Source: Shimia sp. CNT1-13L.2
Lineage (GTDB): Bacteria; Pseudomonadota; Alphaproteobacteria; Rhodobacterales; Rhodobacteraceae
Reading direction: 5' to 3'
Length of the DNA: 64,000 nt
NCBI RefSeq assembly: GCF_024331145.1
Contig: NZ_JANDJO010000004.1
Location: 1-64,000, forward strand
Numbering within the stretch: the first letter of the stretch is position 1; each line of letters begins with the position of its first letter. Shown in pieces: positions 43,647 through 52,733 of this stretch. The notes under the pieces are model-generated. The model had not been told where the DNA came from. It did not search any database and worked only from the letters and a program-made list of their open reading frames with translations. Both the position numbers and the translations under genes were made by a program.

Positions 43647-44320
43647 CAGGACACTCCGGTTTTTTTCTTGAGAGCGGCGGTCATCTCTGGCGTCCATTCG
43701 ACACCGACCCCCCGCATGGCAAAACTCACCACGTCTTCGACGATGGCATTGATCTTGGCGGCGTCATCCCCGTCGCGGTGCTCGTACCAGAAGACCGGCC
43801 CGTTGATGGCGACAAGCAGACTTTGCAGAACAAAGGACATGTGAACATACGAGAACGCCCCCTGTTCCTTGCCCTCGCCCAGAACTTCGCGAAAGCGCTG
43901 TTCAAAGGCGTTACGTTGTTCGAGGTGACGCTCAAGGGCCTGACGCTGGAACTCGGTCGTGGCGCCATAGCGGCGCAGCCGCAAACCATCCAGCAGCACC
44001 TGCATATAGGCGTGGTGTTCGATCATCGCCCGCACGTGGCCGTCCGCCATCAGCGCCAACCGTCCAACGGCATCCGTATCGGCCCGATAGCCCGGGGAAA
44101 TCGCGTCAAAGGCAAGCTCCATGCCGCGATCTCGGACCGCGTTGTAGAGATCCATCTTCGACGGGAAATAGTGGTAGATCCGCCCCTTGGTCGAATTCAG
44201 GTAGCGCGCCACCGTGTCGATCGAGGTCGCGGCGAAACCCTGCTGGCGAAAACACTCGGCAGCGGCCACGAGGATTTCCTCGTAACGATCCGGTTTCGTG
44301 GCGCGGGCAGCGGTGGGCAC
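43646..44320 (-). CDS. TetR family transcriptional regulator
   Basis: A 224-residue regulator. The N-terminal helix-turn-helix (about 12-58) has the TetR signature ILVAAAECFRQQGFAATSID followed by VARYLNSTKGRIYHYFPSK. The C-terminal ligand domain is unclassified. I choose GTG 44320, which has AGGAG 8-9 bases upstream, over an in-frame ATG at 44395 that would place the operator inside the coding sequence. It heads the minus-strand catabolic operon, and its likely own operator lies 39-58 bp upstream of its start. Acyl-CoA or CoA-ester ligands are plausible from context (inference). Confidence 0.92.
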   Translation of the reverse strand: MPTAARATKPDRYEEILVAAAECFRQQGFAATSIDTVARYLNSTKGRIYHYFPSKMDLYNAVRDRGMELAFDAISPGYRADTDAVGRLALMADGHVRAMIEHHAYMQVLLDGLRLRRYGATTEFQRQALERHLEQRNAFEQRFREVLGEGKEQGAFSYVHMSFVLQSLLVAINGPVFWYEHRDGDDAAKINAIVEDVVSFAMRGVGVEWTPEMTAALKKKTGVS

Positions 44321-44358
44321 GTATTGAACTCCTGGCGACTCTGTCTTGCAACGACGAA

Positions 44359-44378
44359 AACATACTACTCGGTATGTT
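44359..44378. promoter_or_regulatory. TetR-type operator (perfect inverted repeat)
   Basis: AACATAC-TACTCG-GTATGTT is a perfect 7-bp inverted repeat with a 6-bp spacer, a common TetR-family operator size. It lies 39 bp before the TetR gene start in the divergent region facing the RTX gene, fitting autoregulation of the catabolic operon. Confidence 0.72.
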
Positions 44379-44523
44379 GTCAAATTCCGGGGCATCGGAA
44401 CGTCGCGTCAATCACACGTCGCCCGCAATTCGACGGTGGCATGAAAAGTTCCGAATTTTCGGCTATACTCGGGCCAATGCCACGCGCGATCGGGGCGTTT
44501 TCACTTGTTTCATCATTAGTGCC

Positions 44524-44541
44524 CGCCTGACCTTTCAGGCG
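44524..44541 (+). other. Hairpin in the leader of the RTX gene
   Basis: CGCCTGA-CCTT-TCAGGCG is a perfect 7-bp stem with a 4-base loop, followed by AATTTCTG, 37 bp before the RTX start. It might be a leader structure or a weak terminator; no T run is present. I cannot assign a role. Confidence 0.4.
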
Positions 44542-44578
44542 AATTTCTGAACCCAAATCCATTCACAGGAGACACCAC

Positions 44579-45931
44579 ATGGCCGTCATCGTCGCCACAG
44601 ATACCAGCACCCCCATTGTTCTTCAGTCATCAGATCGGCTTTACGTCGGCGAGGATGTGGATGTCATAACCGGAACCGGCAGAGCCATCACCAGCGATAC
44701 CAATGCGGTGTCACATCGCATCGCCATTGACGGCACCGTGGTTGCCATGTCCTCTCAGGCCATTCTCCTGCAGCAAGACAGTAACGGAAACGGCGTTCAT
44801 GACATGCTCATCGGTGCCACCGGGGTGGTGCGCAGCCTGTTCCCCAACAACGCGGCGATCTGGATGATGGGCAGCGGTTCGAGCTTCCAGAACTATGGCG
44901 AGGTCTCGGGCACCTGGGGGCTGTATCTTGAAGGATACGCCTCTGGCTTTATCGAGAACCACGGCACGATCACCGGCGAAGACAATCAACATGCCATCGA
45001 GCTCGAGTTCGGCTCAACCGATGTCTCGATCCTGAACACTGGCCTGATGTCCGGCGGCAGCGCGGTCTACATTGATTCCGGCACGGCGACCATCAACAAC
45101 AGCGGCACCATGCTGGGGAGCGGCAAGACAGAGTACGTCATCCACGTCACCGCCGGTAACGGCAGCAACGAAGTCTATAATTCCGGCGAGATCCTGAGCC
45201 TGCACGGCAACGCGATCTGGTTTGGCGAGGCCGATGACTGGCTCGACAACTCGGGGCTGATCCAGGGCTATGTCGCAACCGGCGACGGCGCGGATATCGT
45301 GCGCAACTTTTACGGCACCATCGAAGGCAGCGTGGCGCTTGGGGACGGCGATGACATCTTCCTGTCGCGCCACGGCGAAATCACCGGCGTCGTTTCCGGC
45401 GGCGCGGGCGAAGACAAGCTGCGCGGTGGCAGCAGGGACGACACGCTGTTCGGGGGTGATGACAACGATCTTGTCCGCGGCCTTGCCGGTGATGACATCC
45501 TGACAGGCGACGATGGTGCCGACACCCTGAAAGGTGGGCGGGGATCGGACGAGATGCTCGGCGGCACCGGCGCGGATGTCCTTCGGGGTGGTCAGGACAA
45601 TGACACCATCAAGGCCGGCAGCGGCAACGACCTGATCGCCGGCAACCAGGGAGACGACCTCCTGACAGGCGGCCTTGGCCGGGACACTTTCGTCTTTGGC
45701 CGCAACGCCGGTGTCGACACCATCACCGATTTCCAGAACGGCAAGGACAAGATCGACCTGTCGGGCCTAGGGCTCAAGACGGGCGAGTTCGCGACCAAGA
45801 TCGCGCCTGCCCTGACAAATGCCGGCAACAACACCACGCTGCTGGATCTCGAGGCCCTTGGCGGCACCGGGTCGGTCCTTATTCAGGGTCTCGCCTTCTC
45901 GGACGCCAACGGCACCGATTTCATTCTCTAG
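44579..45931 (+). CDS. RTX-type calcium-binding protein, probably type I secreted
   Basis: A 450-residue protein without a Sec signal peptide. Residues about 50-270 are rich in regularly spaced NSG/NHG turns (NHGTITG, NNSGTMLG, NSGEILS, NSGLIQG), suggesting a right-handed beta-helix. Residues 274-370 hold tandem RTX nonapeptides of the GGxGxDxLx kind (GGAGEDKLR, GLAGDDILT, GGTGADVLR). The C-terminus has TDFQNGKDKIDLSGLGL, the ending seen in serralysin-like type I secretion substrates. The ribosome-binding site is CAGGAGACACC. No ABC/HlyD secretion genes adjoin it. Probable role: secreted or surface adhesin-like protein; no catalytic motif is seen. Confidence 0.88.
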   Translation: MAVIVATDTSTPIVLQSSDRLYVGEDVDVITGTGRAITSDTNAVSHRIAIDGTVVAMSSQAILLQQDSNGNGVHDMLIGATGVVRSLFPNNAAIWMMGSGSSFQNYGEVSGTWGLYLEGYASGFIENHGTITGEDNQHAIELEFGSTDVSILNTGLMSGGSAVYIDSGTATINNSGTMLGSGKTEYVIHVTAGNGSNEVYNSGEILSLHGNAIWFGEADDWLDNSGLIQGYVATGDGADIVRNFYGTIEGSVALGDGDDIFLSRHGEITGVVSGGAGEDKLRGGSRDDTLFGGDDNDLVRGLAGDDILTGDDGADTLKGGRGSDEMLGGTGADVLRGGQDNDTIKAGSGNDLIAGNQGDDLLTGGLGRDTFVFGRNAGVDTITDFQNGKDKIDLSGLGLKTGEFATKIAPALTNAGNNTTLLDLEALGGTGSVLIQGLAFSDANGTDFIL

Positions 45932-45941
45932 GACCTAGAGA
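45925..45941. terminator. Hairpin spanning both stop codons of convergent genes
   Basis: TCTCTAG-GAC-CTAGAGA is a perfect 7-bp inverted repeat that contains the TAG stop of the RTX gene on one strand and the TAG stop of rppH on the other. It lacks T runs, so its efficiency as a terminator is uncertain. Confidence 0.45.
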
Positions 45942-46417
45942 TGCCCTTCGAACGCGGCCACGACCTGTTCGTACACGCCGCGTTTAAAGGGCACGATATT
46001 GGCGATCAGCTCGTCCACCGGCAACCAGCGCCATTCCGAGAACTCGGGGTGGTCCACGGCGATGTTCACATCCGCATCGGTGCCGTGAAAACGCAGCAGA
46101 TACCATTTCTGCTCCTGCCCCCTGAAACGGCCCTTCCAGATGCGTGGTACGATATCATGCGGCAGGTCATAAGCGATCCAGCCCTCGGTCTCCGCCTCGA
46201 CGGTGACAAGGCGGGCCGAAACGCCGGTTTCCTCTTCCAGCTCGCGCAGCGCCGCCTCTTTCGGGCTTTCCCCCTTGTCGATACCACCCTGCGGCATCTG
46301 CCAGGCGGGCACCTCGCTATCAAGGCGCTGGCCGACAAAGGCATGACCCTCGGCATTGACCAGCATCACGCCCACGTTGCGGCGATAGGGCAGTTTGGCG
46401 ATCTCTTCGGGGGTCAT
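45935..46417 (-). CDS. rppH: RNA pyrophosphohydrolase
   Basis: A 160-residue Nudix hydrolase that removes pyrophosphate from 5'-triphosphorylated RNA and starts mRNA decay. The family N-terminus [25 protein letters not shown], and the Nudix box [20 protein letters not shown] (GX5EX7REUXEEXGU) are all visible. The ATG at 46417 has AGGAAGC upstream and gives the conserved [11 protein letters not shown] start; an in-frame start at 46450 is rejected. It is convergent with the RTX gene, only 3 bp apart. Confidence 0.95.
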   Translation of the reverse strand: MTPEEIAKLPYRRNVGVMLVNAEGHAFVGQRLDSEVPAWQMPQGGIDKGESPKEAALRELEEETGVSARLVTVEAETEGWIAYDLPHDIVPRIWKGRFRGQEQKWYLLRFHGTDADVNIAVDHPEFSEWRWLPVDELIANIVPFKRGVYEQVVAAFEGHL

Positions 46418-46539
46418 GGCATGCTTCCTGAAAACTGAACTGGCAAACACCTACCCAATGCCCCGCGGCCATGCAATTGCCCAGGGTTTCAATGCACCGT
46501 AAATACTCCCGCCGGAGGCATCCGCCGGTGCGGCAAACG

Positions 46540-46565
46540 AAAAGAGGCGCCCTGCCGGACGCCCC
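46540..46565 (-). terminator. Terminator after the ctpA-envC-gpmI operon
   Basis: On the minus strand GGGGCG-N10-CGCCTC (one G-U pair) is followed by TTTT. It lies about 22 bp after the ctpA stop. The stem is 6 bp, so the call is moderate. Confidence 0.5.
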
Positions 46566-46587
46566 CCAAATCGTCTATCTGATCAGA

Positions 46588-47925
46588 TCAGTTCTTCGGA
46601 CCCAGCGCCGACAGGCCCTTGAGGATGTCGATGGCATAGGCCAGCTGGTAATCGTCCTCGCGCAGCTTGGCCGCTTCTTCCGCCTTGGCGCGATCCTCTT
46701 CGATCTGGCGGATTTCATCCTCGGTCAGGCTGTCATTGTTGAGGCTGCCGCGCAGGTCGGCCTCGCTGCGGCGGCTGCGGGTCGAGCTTTCTTCCTCTTC
46801 CTCGCTGGCTGCCGGACGACGGGGCTGTTCCACGACGATGTCGGGCGACACGCCCAGCGCCTGGATCGACCGGCCCGACGGGGTGTAGTATCGCGCGGTG
46901 GTCAAACGCATGGCGCCATTGCCTCGCAGCGGCATCACGGTCTGAACCGAGCCCTTGCCAAAGCTCTTGGTGCCGACCACGATCGCGCGGCGATGATCCT
47001 GAAGTGCGCCCGCAACGATTTCCGAAGCCGAGGCCGAACCGCCGTTGATCAGAACAACCATCGGCTTGCCTTCGGCCAGATCGCCGGGGGTGGCGTTGAA
47101 ACGGTCACCATCTTCCGGATTGCGGCCACGGGTCGAGACGATCTCGCCCTTTTCGAGGAAGGCATCGGACACGGTGATCGCCTGGGTCAGCAGGCCACCG
47201 GGGTTGTTGCGCAGGTCAAGCACGATGCCGTTGACGTTTTCCATACCGCCCAGCGCCTCGACCTGTTTGGCAAAACCGGCCTCGAGGTTGGGGGTGGTCT
47301 GGTCGTTGAAGGTGGTGACACGCAGAACCACGGTGCTGCCCTCGGTGCGCGAGCGCACGGCAGTGAGCTTGATGGTGTCGCGGATTATGGTCACGTCAAA
47401 GGGTTCATCCTCGCCTTCGCGGGCGACGGTGATCACGATTTCCGAGCCAACCGGCCCCCGCATCTTTTCCACCGCCTGGTCCAGCGTCAGGCCAAGAACG
47501 CTTTCGCCGTCAACGTGGGTGATAAAGTCTCCGGCCTCGATGCCTGCGGAATCGGCAGGCGTGCCGTCGATCGGCGAGACCACTTTCACGAAGCCGTCTT
47601 CCTGGGTCACCTCGATGCCAAGACCGCCGAATTCCCCGCGTGTCTGTACGCGCATGTCCTCGGCGTCGTCGGGCGACAGGTAGGAGGAGTGCGGATCAAG
47701 CGAGGTTAGCATGCCATTGATGGCAGCTTCGATCAGATCGCCCTCGTCCACGTCCTCGACATATTGTGCGCGGATGCGTTCGAAAATGTCGCCGAACAGG
47801 TCAAGCTGTTCATAGACGTTGGTGGTGCGGGCGCTTTCCTGCGCCAGAAGCGGGCCGGCAATCTGCACGGCGAACAGCGCGCCAGCAAGAGTGCCACCCA
47901 GCGCGGCCACGACAAATTTCCTCAT
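46588..47925 (-). CDS. ctpA: C-terminal processing peptidase (S41 family)
   Basis: A 445-residue periplasmic serine protease. A signal peptide or anchor (residues 1 to about 28) is followed by a PDZ domain (about 95-180, with GGLGIEV and GIEAGDFITHVDG) and the S41 catalytic domain: LDLRNNPGGLL, the nucleophile motif GSASASE (296-302) and the general-base Lys324 in SFGKGSVQT. An acidic, charged C-terminal tail (about 375-445) follows. It lies 3 bp after the EnvC-like gene; CtpA and EnvC-type proteins commonly form an operon and take part in envelope remodelling and cell division. Confidence 0.94.
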   Translation of the reverse strand: MRKFVVAALGGTLAGALFAVQIAGPLLAQESARTTNVYEQLDLFGDIFERIRAQYVEDVDEGDLIEAAINGMLTSLDPHSSYLSPDDAEDMRVQTRGEFGGLGIEVTQEDGFVKVVSPIDGTPADSAGIEAGDFITHVDGESVLGLTLDQAVEKMRGPVGSEIVITVAREGEDEPFDVTIIRDTIKLTAVRSRTEGSTVVLRVTTFNDQTTPNLEAGFAKQVEALGGMENVNGIVLDLRNNPGGLLTQAITVSDAFLEKGEIVSTRGRNPEDGDRFNATPGDLAEGKPMVVLINGGSASASEIVAGALQDHRRAIVVGTKSFGKGSVQTVMPLRGNGAMRLTTARYYTPSGRSIQALGVSPDIVVEQPRRPAASEEEEESSTRSRRSEADLRGSLNNDSLTEDEIRQIEEDRAKAEEAAKLREDDYQLAYAIDILKGLSALGPKN

Positions 47926-47928
47926 CGG

Positions 47929-49065
47929 TTATTCTTCCTTGTTTGTCCGGAACCAGGTTTCCGGGTCCACGGAATCCTTGCCCTGTCTCACTTCTATATA
48001 GAGCGTTTCCGACCGCCCGTTACCAGCCCCTTCACCGGACTGTGAGAGGATTGCCCCGATTTCCGGGTCATTTCCGCCCATCAAACCCACTGGCGTGCCC
48101 TCGGGGATCACGTCTCCGGCCTCGCCAAAGACTGTCGACAGCCCTGCAAAGACGAACATCAGCCCCGCCTGCGGCTCGAGGATCACCACGTTGCCATAGT
48201 CCAGAAGCGGACCACGATAGCGGATGGTGGCGGCCGTCGGGCTGCTGACCAGCGCATTCGGACGGGCGGCCAGCACAAGGCCCGGACGGCGGATACCGGC
48301 GGCATCAGCCTCGCCCGAGCGGCGCAGGATCTCGGCTTCGACCGGCAGGGTGATCCGGCCCTTGCGGCTTGAGATGTCGACCACGGGTGTCGGGGTTTCC
48401 CCTTCGCCCTGGATCTCGGTCAGCCCGCTGGCAAACCCTTCCAGCGTTTCGGTGGTCGCGATCAGCAGCGCCACCTTCACCGGATCGTCGGCAAATCGCT
48501 TGGGAAGGTTGGTGCGGTCGGCAATGGCCTGGCTAAGCTCGGTGCGTGCGGTCTGCACGCCGGAAAGCCCGTGCTGCAACTGGTCGGCCGCATCCTGTTG
48601 CAGCGCCCGCAGGATCGCGATTTCCTCGAGATCATGGCGCAGCGCGGCGGCGCGTTCTTCCAGCGCGGGGGTGATATCGGCAAGGATCATGCCCGACCGC
48701 GCGGTGCCGGTTGGCCCTGCCGGATGCAAAAGCATCACCGGCGCGGATCGCTGCCCCATGCCCTGAAGCACACCCAGAAGGCGGGCAATTTCATCTTCCT
48801 CGGCCTTTAGGGCGCGGCCCAGCTGCGCCTCGCGGATCGCGGCACGGCGCAGCCCTTCGCGCATGGCCACCAGCCCGGCCTCATAGGCCCGCACTGTCGC
48901 CGTCAGGGCTTTGACCCGATCACGGGCGCCACCGGCCTCTTGCAGGGAAATCGACGCGGCCTCAAGCTGCGACGCCGCCTCCCGCGCTGCCTCTGCGGGA
49001 TCGGTCTCGGCGCGGGCCAGTCCCGCCACCAGTCCGAGCATCAAAAGCAGCGCATGGGATTTCAT
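47929..49065 (-). CDS. EnvC-like murein hydrolase activator with degenerate LytM domain
   Basis: A 378-residue exported protein: signal peptide (1 to about 20), a coiled-coil region rich in Ala/Glu/Arg (about 25-220), and a C-terminal M23/LytM-like domain. The catalytic zinc ligands are missing: the usual HxGxD region is not seen, the usual YAHLS is replaced by FVFAGLST, and GPHLHFEVR by SETLYIEVR. E. coli EnvC is similarly inactive and works by activating the amidases AmiA/AmiB at the septum, so the same is inferred here. The start overlaps the gpmI stop by 4 bases, and ctpA follows. Confidence 0.88.
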   Translation of the reverse strand: MKSHALLLMLGLVAGLARAETDPAEAAREAASQLEAASISLQEAGGARDRVKALTATVRAYEAGLVAMREGLRRAAIREAQLGRALKAEEDEIARLLGVLQGMGQRSAPVMLLHPAGPTGTARSGMILADITPALEERAAALRHDLEEIAILRALQQDAADQLQHGLSGVQTARTELSQAIADRTNLPKRFADDPVKVALLIATTETLEGFASGLTEIQGEGETPTPVVDISSRKGRITLPVEAEILRRSGEADAAGIRRPGLVLAARPNALVSSPTAATIRYRGPLLDYGNVVILEPQAGLMFVFAGLSTVFGEAGDVIPEGTPVGLMGGNDPEIGAILSQSGEGAGNGRSETLYIEVRQGKDSVDPETWFRTNKEE

Positions 49066-50582
49066 CGGATAATCAGGCTCTCTCCGGTCATTTCGGCGGG
49101 CTGTTCCAGCCCCATCAGATCCAGCAGCGACGGCGCGAGATCGGCCAGGCGACCGGCACGCAGGCCCGCCCCATCCGGCCCGTTGAACAGCACCACCGGC
49201 ACGAGGTTGGTGGTATGCGCCGTGTGCGGCCCGCCGGTCACCGGATCAACCATGACCTCGCAGTTGCCGTGGTCTGCGGTCACAATCATCGTCCCGCCGA
49301 CCTTGGTCAAGGCCTCGGTGACAGCGGCCAGCCCCTGATCAACCGCTTCGCAGGCCCGCATGGCGGCCTGAAGATCACCGGTATGGCCCACCATGTCGGG
49401 GTTGGCATAGTTGGTCACGATGAGGTCATAGCCCTCTTCGATCGCCGCCACGAACTGTTCGGTGACTTCACCGGCGGACATCTCGGGCTGAAGATCATAG
49501 GTCGCAACCTTGGGAGATGCGGCCATATAGCGGTCTTCGCCGGCCGCGGGCTCTTCCTTGCCGCCATTCAGGAAGAAGGTCACGTGCGGATACTTCTCGG
49601 TCTCGGCAAGGTGGAATTGGCGCAGACCCTTCTTGGCCACCCATTCGCCCAGCGTGTTGACGATCTCCTGCTTGGGATAGGCGGTGGTCATGTATTTCAC
49701 GTGGTCATCCGAATAGTCGACCATGCCCAACAGTCCGGCAAGCGCCGGGCGCGGGCCGGTCTCGAACTCGGCAAAGCCCGGCTCGCCGATGGCGCGCAGG
49801 ATTTCACGCGCACGGTCAGCACGGAAGTTCAGGCAGAAGAATCCGTCACCGTCCTTAACACCGGCATAGTCACCGATCACGGTGGAGGTGATGAATTCGT
49901 CGGTCTCGGAGCGTTCATAGGCATTCGACACCGCATCATGCGCGGTGGCCGCGTTCAGGCCCTCGGCCTTGATCCAGGCGTTATAGGCCTCGGACACCCG
50001 TTCCCAGCGGTTGTCGCGGTCCATGGCGAAATACCGCCCTGCGATCGTGCCGATACGGGCCCCTTCCGGCAGGCATTCTGCCAGTGTTTCGAGATAGGTA
50101 AAGGCCGATTTCGGGGCCACGTCGCGGCCATCGGTGATCGCGTGCAGGACCACCGGCACACCGGCATCCGTCACCGCCTTGGCCGCAGCGAGGATATGTT
50201 CGATATGGCCGTGTACCCCACCGTCCGAGATCATGCCCATGAAATGCGCGGTGCCGCCGGTTTCCTTGAGATTGGCCGTAAAGGCGTTGATCGCGGCGTT
50301 TTCAAAGAACGACCCGTCCTCGATGGCAAGGTCGATCTGACCAAGGTCCATCGCGACAACCCGACCGGCGCCGATATTGGTGTGACCCACTTCCGAGTTG
50401 CCCATCTGCCCCGACGGCAGGCCCACATCCGGACCATGCGTGATCAGCGTGGCATTGGGGCATTCAGCCATCATCGCGTCAAAGGTGGGCGTATCGGCAA
50501 GCGCCGGTGCATTGGCCTCGGTGGTGTCGCTCAGACCCCAGCCATCGAGAATGCACAGGACTACGGGTTTCGGGGTGCTCAT
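49062..50582 (-). CDS. gpmI: 2,3-bisphosphoglycerate-independent phosphoglycerate mutase
   Basis: A 506-residue alkaline-phosphatase-superfamily mutase interconverting 3- and 2-phosphoglycerate in glycolysis/gluconeogenesis. The N-terminal metal site is LCILDGWG (Asp13 region), the phosphorylated Ser63 lies in MGNSEVGHTNIGAG, and the C-terminal metal site is VTADHGNCE. The ATG at 50582 has GGAG about 9 bases before it; the in-frame ATG at 50597 lacks a site. The order gpmI-envC-ctpA, overlapping, is conserved in alphaproteobacteria. Confidence 0.96.
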   Translation of the reverse strand: MSTPKPVVLCILDGWGLSDTTEANAPALADTPTFDAMMAECPNATLITHGPDVGLPSGQMGNSEVGHTNIGAGRVVAMDLGQIDLAIEDGSFFENAAINAFTANLKETGGTAHFMGMISDGGVHGHIEHILAAAKAVTDAGVPVVLHAITDGRDVAPKSAFTYLETLAECLPEGARIGTIAGRYFAMDRDNRWERVSEAYNAWIKAEGLNAATAHDAVSNAYERSETDEFITSTVIGDYAGVKDGDGFFCLNFRADRAREILRAIGEPGFAEFETGPRPALAGLLGMVDYSDDHVKYMTTAYPKQEIVNTLGEWVAKKGLRQFHLAETEKYPHVTFFLNGGKEEPAAGEDRYMAASPKVATYDLQPEMSAGEVTEQFVAAIEEGYDLIVTNYANPDMVGHTGDLQAAMRACEAVDQGLAAVTEALTKVGGTMIVTADHGNCEVMVDPVTGGPHTAHTTNLVPVVLFNGPDGAGLRAGRLADLAPSLLDLMGLEQPAEMTGESLIIR

Positions 50583-50675
50583 CTTGGGCTGCTCCATCTC
50601 GGGTTCGGGCGCGTTTTATCGCGGCCCCGTCCCAAGGTGAACCGGTTTCAGCGGCCCTGCTGCGAAATGCCCGCT

Positions 50676-52733
50676 TTATTGCCGCCCTTCGCGCAACCAA
50701 CCGGCAAGGATCAGGGCCGATGTCAGCAAAAGCACAAGCCAGGCAGGCAAAAGCGGGGTGCGCGCCACATCCGTCACGTCATAGGCCCCGCGCGGTGTCA
50801 GACCGATCCAGCCGCGCCCAGCCGCCGGACGCCCCTCGCGGACAGACCGCAGGGTCGGCAACCCGTCTTCCAGCGCGAAACTGCCGCCGCGCTGCGCCTC
50901 CAGAAGCGGGGCCATCGGCTCTGCACTGGCGATGGTTTCCTCGAACTCGCGCGGGGCGGCAGGGCCAAGGCCAATCACCGCCTCATGTTCGCCGTTCGCC
51001 AGCCGATAAAGGCCGATGTCCGCCCCGGTGTAGCGGGCTTCGAAATGGCCGGGGCGCTGTTCTGCCATCGACAGGGTCACCACCTCACCGGTCGGCGAGG
51101 TCACGGTCACTTCAGGCACGGTTTCCGACAGGCTGCGACGGATGATGCGCATGGTCTGGCCCTTGGCTTCGGCCCAAAGCGCCTCTTCCTCGAGCTCCGG
51201 TTCGCCCATCATCCAATGCGCCAGACGCCGCAGCACTTCCAGCTGCGGACCGCCGCCCTCATAGCCGCGCGCCCAAAGCCAAGCCTGATCCGAGGCCAAA
51301 AGCGCGACACGCCCGTCATCCACCCGATCCAGCACCAAAAGCGGCAGGCCGTCATGGCCGGTCATCACCACATCGCCGCCGGGCGATCCATCACGCCGCA
51401 GGGGTTCGATCTCGACCTGACGAAGCCACCGCCCCCAGGCCCCTTCCTGAGGCAGGTTCGCCGTCACCGGGTGGCGGGCGCCAAGATCCGAAACTTCGGG
51501 GGTAAACGGCAGATCCAGCACCCGCGCCGTGGGGCGGGCGGGGATGATGGCCGACAGGGGCGAGCGGAAGATACTGTCTGCGGTTGCGAAATCCGGCCCC
51601 GCCGCGATCAGCACGGCACCGCCCTTGCGGACATAGGCCTCGACGTTTTCAAGGTAGAGCGATGGCAGGATGCCCCGCCGCTGGTAACGGTCAAAGATGA
51701 TGAGGTCGAAATCCTCGACCTTTTCCATGAACAGCTCGCGGGTGGGGAAGGCAATCAGCGACAGTTCCGACACCGGCACGCCGTCCTGTTTCTCGGGCGG
51801 ACGCAGGATGGTGAAATGCACAAGATCGACCGAGGCATCGGATTTCAGCAGGTTGCGCCAGGTGCGGGTGCCGGGATGGGGTTCACCGCTGACCAGCAGA
51901 ACCCGCAGGCGATCGCGCACACCGTTGATCTGCACAAGGGCGCTGTTGTTGCGGTCGGTCAACTCACCCTCGGCCGCAGGCACCGTGAACTGGATCACGT
52001 TGCGCCCGCCATGGGGCAGCATCAGCGGCATTTCCACGTCACGCCCGATCGGCACAAGGAACCGCTGTGGCGCGGCCCCGTCGATGGAAATCTCGACAGG
52101 CGCCTGCGTTTCGGCGGGGGCATTGCCGCTGTCCTCGATCCGCAGAGTCAGCAGCACTTCTTCGTCGAGAATGGCAAAGGCCGGTGCACCGGTCACCCGC
52201 AGGCGGCGGTCCCAGTCGGCACGCAAACCGCTATGCAAAAGGTGCATCGGTGCGGGAATCTCCGGCGCTCTCTCCATGTCATGCACCCGCCCGTCGCTCA
52301 GCGCGATGATACCGGCAATCCGTCCGCGCGGCTCTTCTGCGAGGGCGGTGTTGAGGGCGGCCATCATCTCGGTTCCGGCATCGCCTGTTCCGTCCGGCAC
52401 GTCGATGCGGCGCACTTCCATATTGTTGCGCCCGTTGATCCGCGCGGTCAGGGCCTCGGCGGCGGCTGCGGTCCGATCCGCGCGGTCCGACAATTGCTGG
52501 CTGCTGCTCTGGTCGACCAGCATCAGGACAATATCGCTCAGGTCTTCGCGGCTTTCGCGGTGCAACACCGGACCGGCCAGCGCCCCGATCACCACCAGCG
52601 CGGCCAGACCACGAAAGGCCCATCCCGAAAGCCCGCGCCACCAGGCCCAGCCACAGGCCAGCACCGCCATGACAGACAGTCCAATCACCAGCCACAGCGG
52701 CAGAAGGGGGTCGAAAAGGATCTGTCCGGTCAT
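50676..52733 (-). CDS. Large membrane protein of the MoxR/DUF4159 locus
   Basis: A 685-residue protein with N-terminal helices (about 10-28 and 38-55), a large extracytoplasmic region, and a C-terminal helix (about 665-680). The region after the second helix (IVLMLVDQSSSQQL... and AGIIALSDGRVHD) resembles a von Willebrand A fold with a DxSxS-like site (DQSSS). A later segment (FDLIIFDRYQRRGILPSLYL followed by GGAVLIAAGPDF) resembles the glutamine-amidotransferase-like domain found in related proteins. Its start overlaps the DUF4159 gene by 4 bases. It is the last gene of the MoxR operon; function unknown, possibly envelope-protein assembly. Confidence 0.82.
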   Translation of the reverse strand: MTGQILFDPLLPLWLVIGLSVMAVLACGWAWWRGLSGWAFRGLAALVVIGALAGPVLHRESREDLSDIVLMLVDQSSSQQLSDRADRTAAAAEALTARINGRNNMEVRRIDVPDGTGDAGTEMMAALNTALAEEPRGRIAGIIALSDGRVHDMERAPEIPAPMHLLHSGLRADWDRRLRVTGAPAFAILDEEVLLTLRIEDSGNAPAETQAPVEISIDGAAPQRFLVPIGRDVEMPLMLPHGGRNVIQFTVPAAEGELTDRNNSALVQINGVRDRLRVLLVSGEPHPGTRTWRNLLKSDASVDLVHFTILRPPEKQDGVPVSELSLIAFPTRELFMEKVEDFDLIIFDRYQRRGILPSLYLENVEAYVRKGGAVLIAAGPDFATADSIFRSPLSAIIPARPTARVLDLPFTPEVSDLGARHPVTANLPQEGAWGRWLRQVEIEPLRRDGSPGGDVVMTGHDGLPLLVLDRVDDGRVALLASDQAWLWARGYEGGGPQLEVLRRLAHWMMGEPELEEEALWAEAKGQTMRIIRRSLSETVPEVTVTSPTGEVVTLSMAEQRPGHFEARYTGADIGLYRLANGEHEAVIGLGPAAPREFEETIASAEPMAPLLEAQRGGSFALEDGLPTLRSVREGRPAAGRGWIGLTPRGAYDVTDVARTPLLPAWLVLLLTSALILAGWLREGRQ

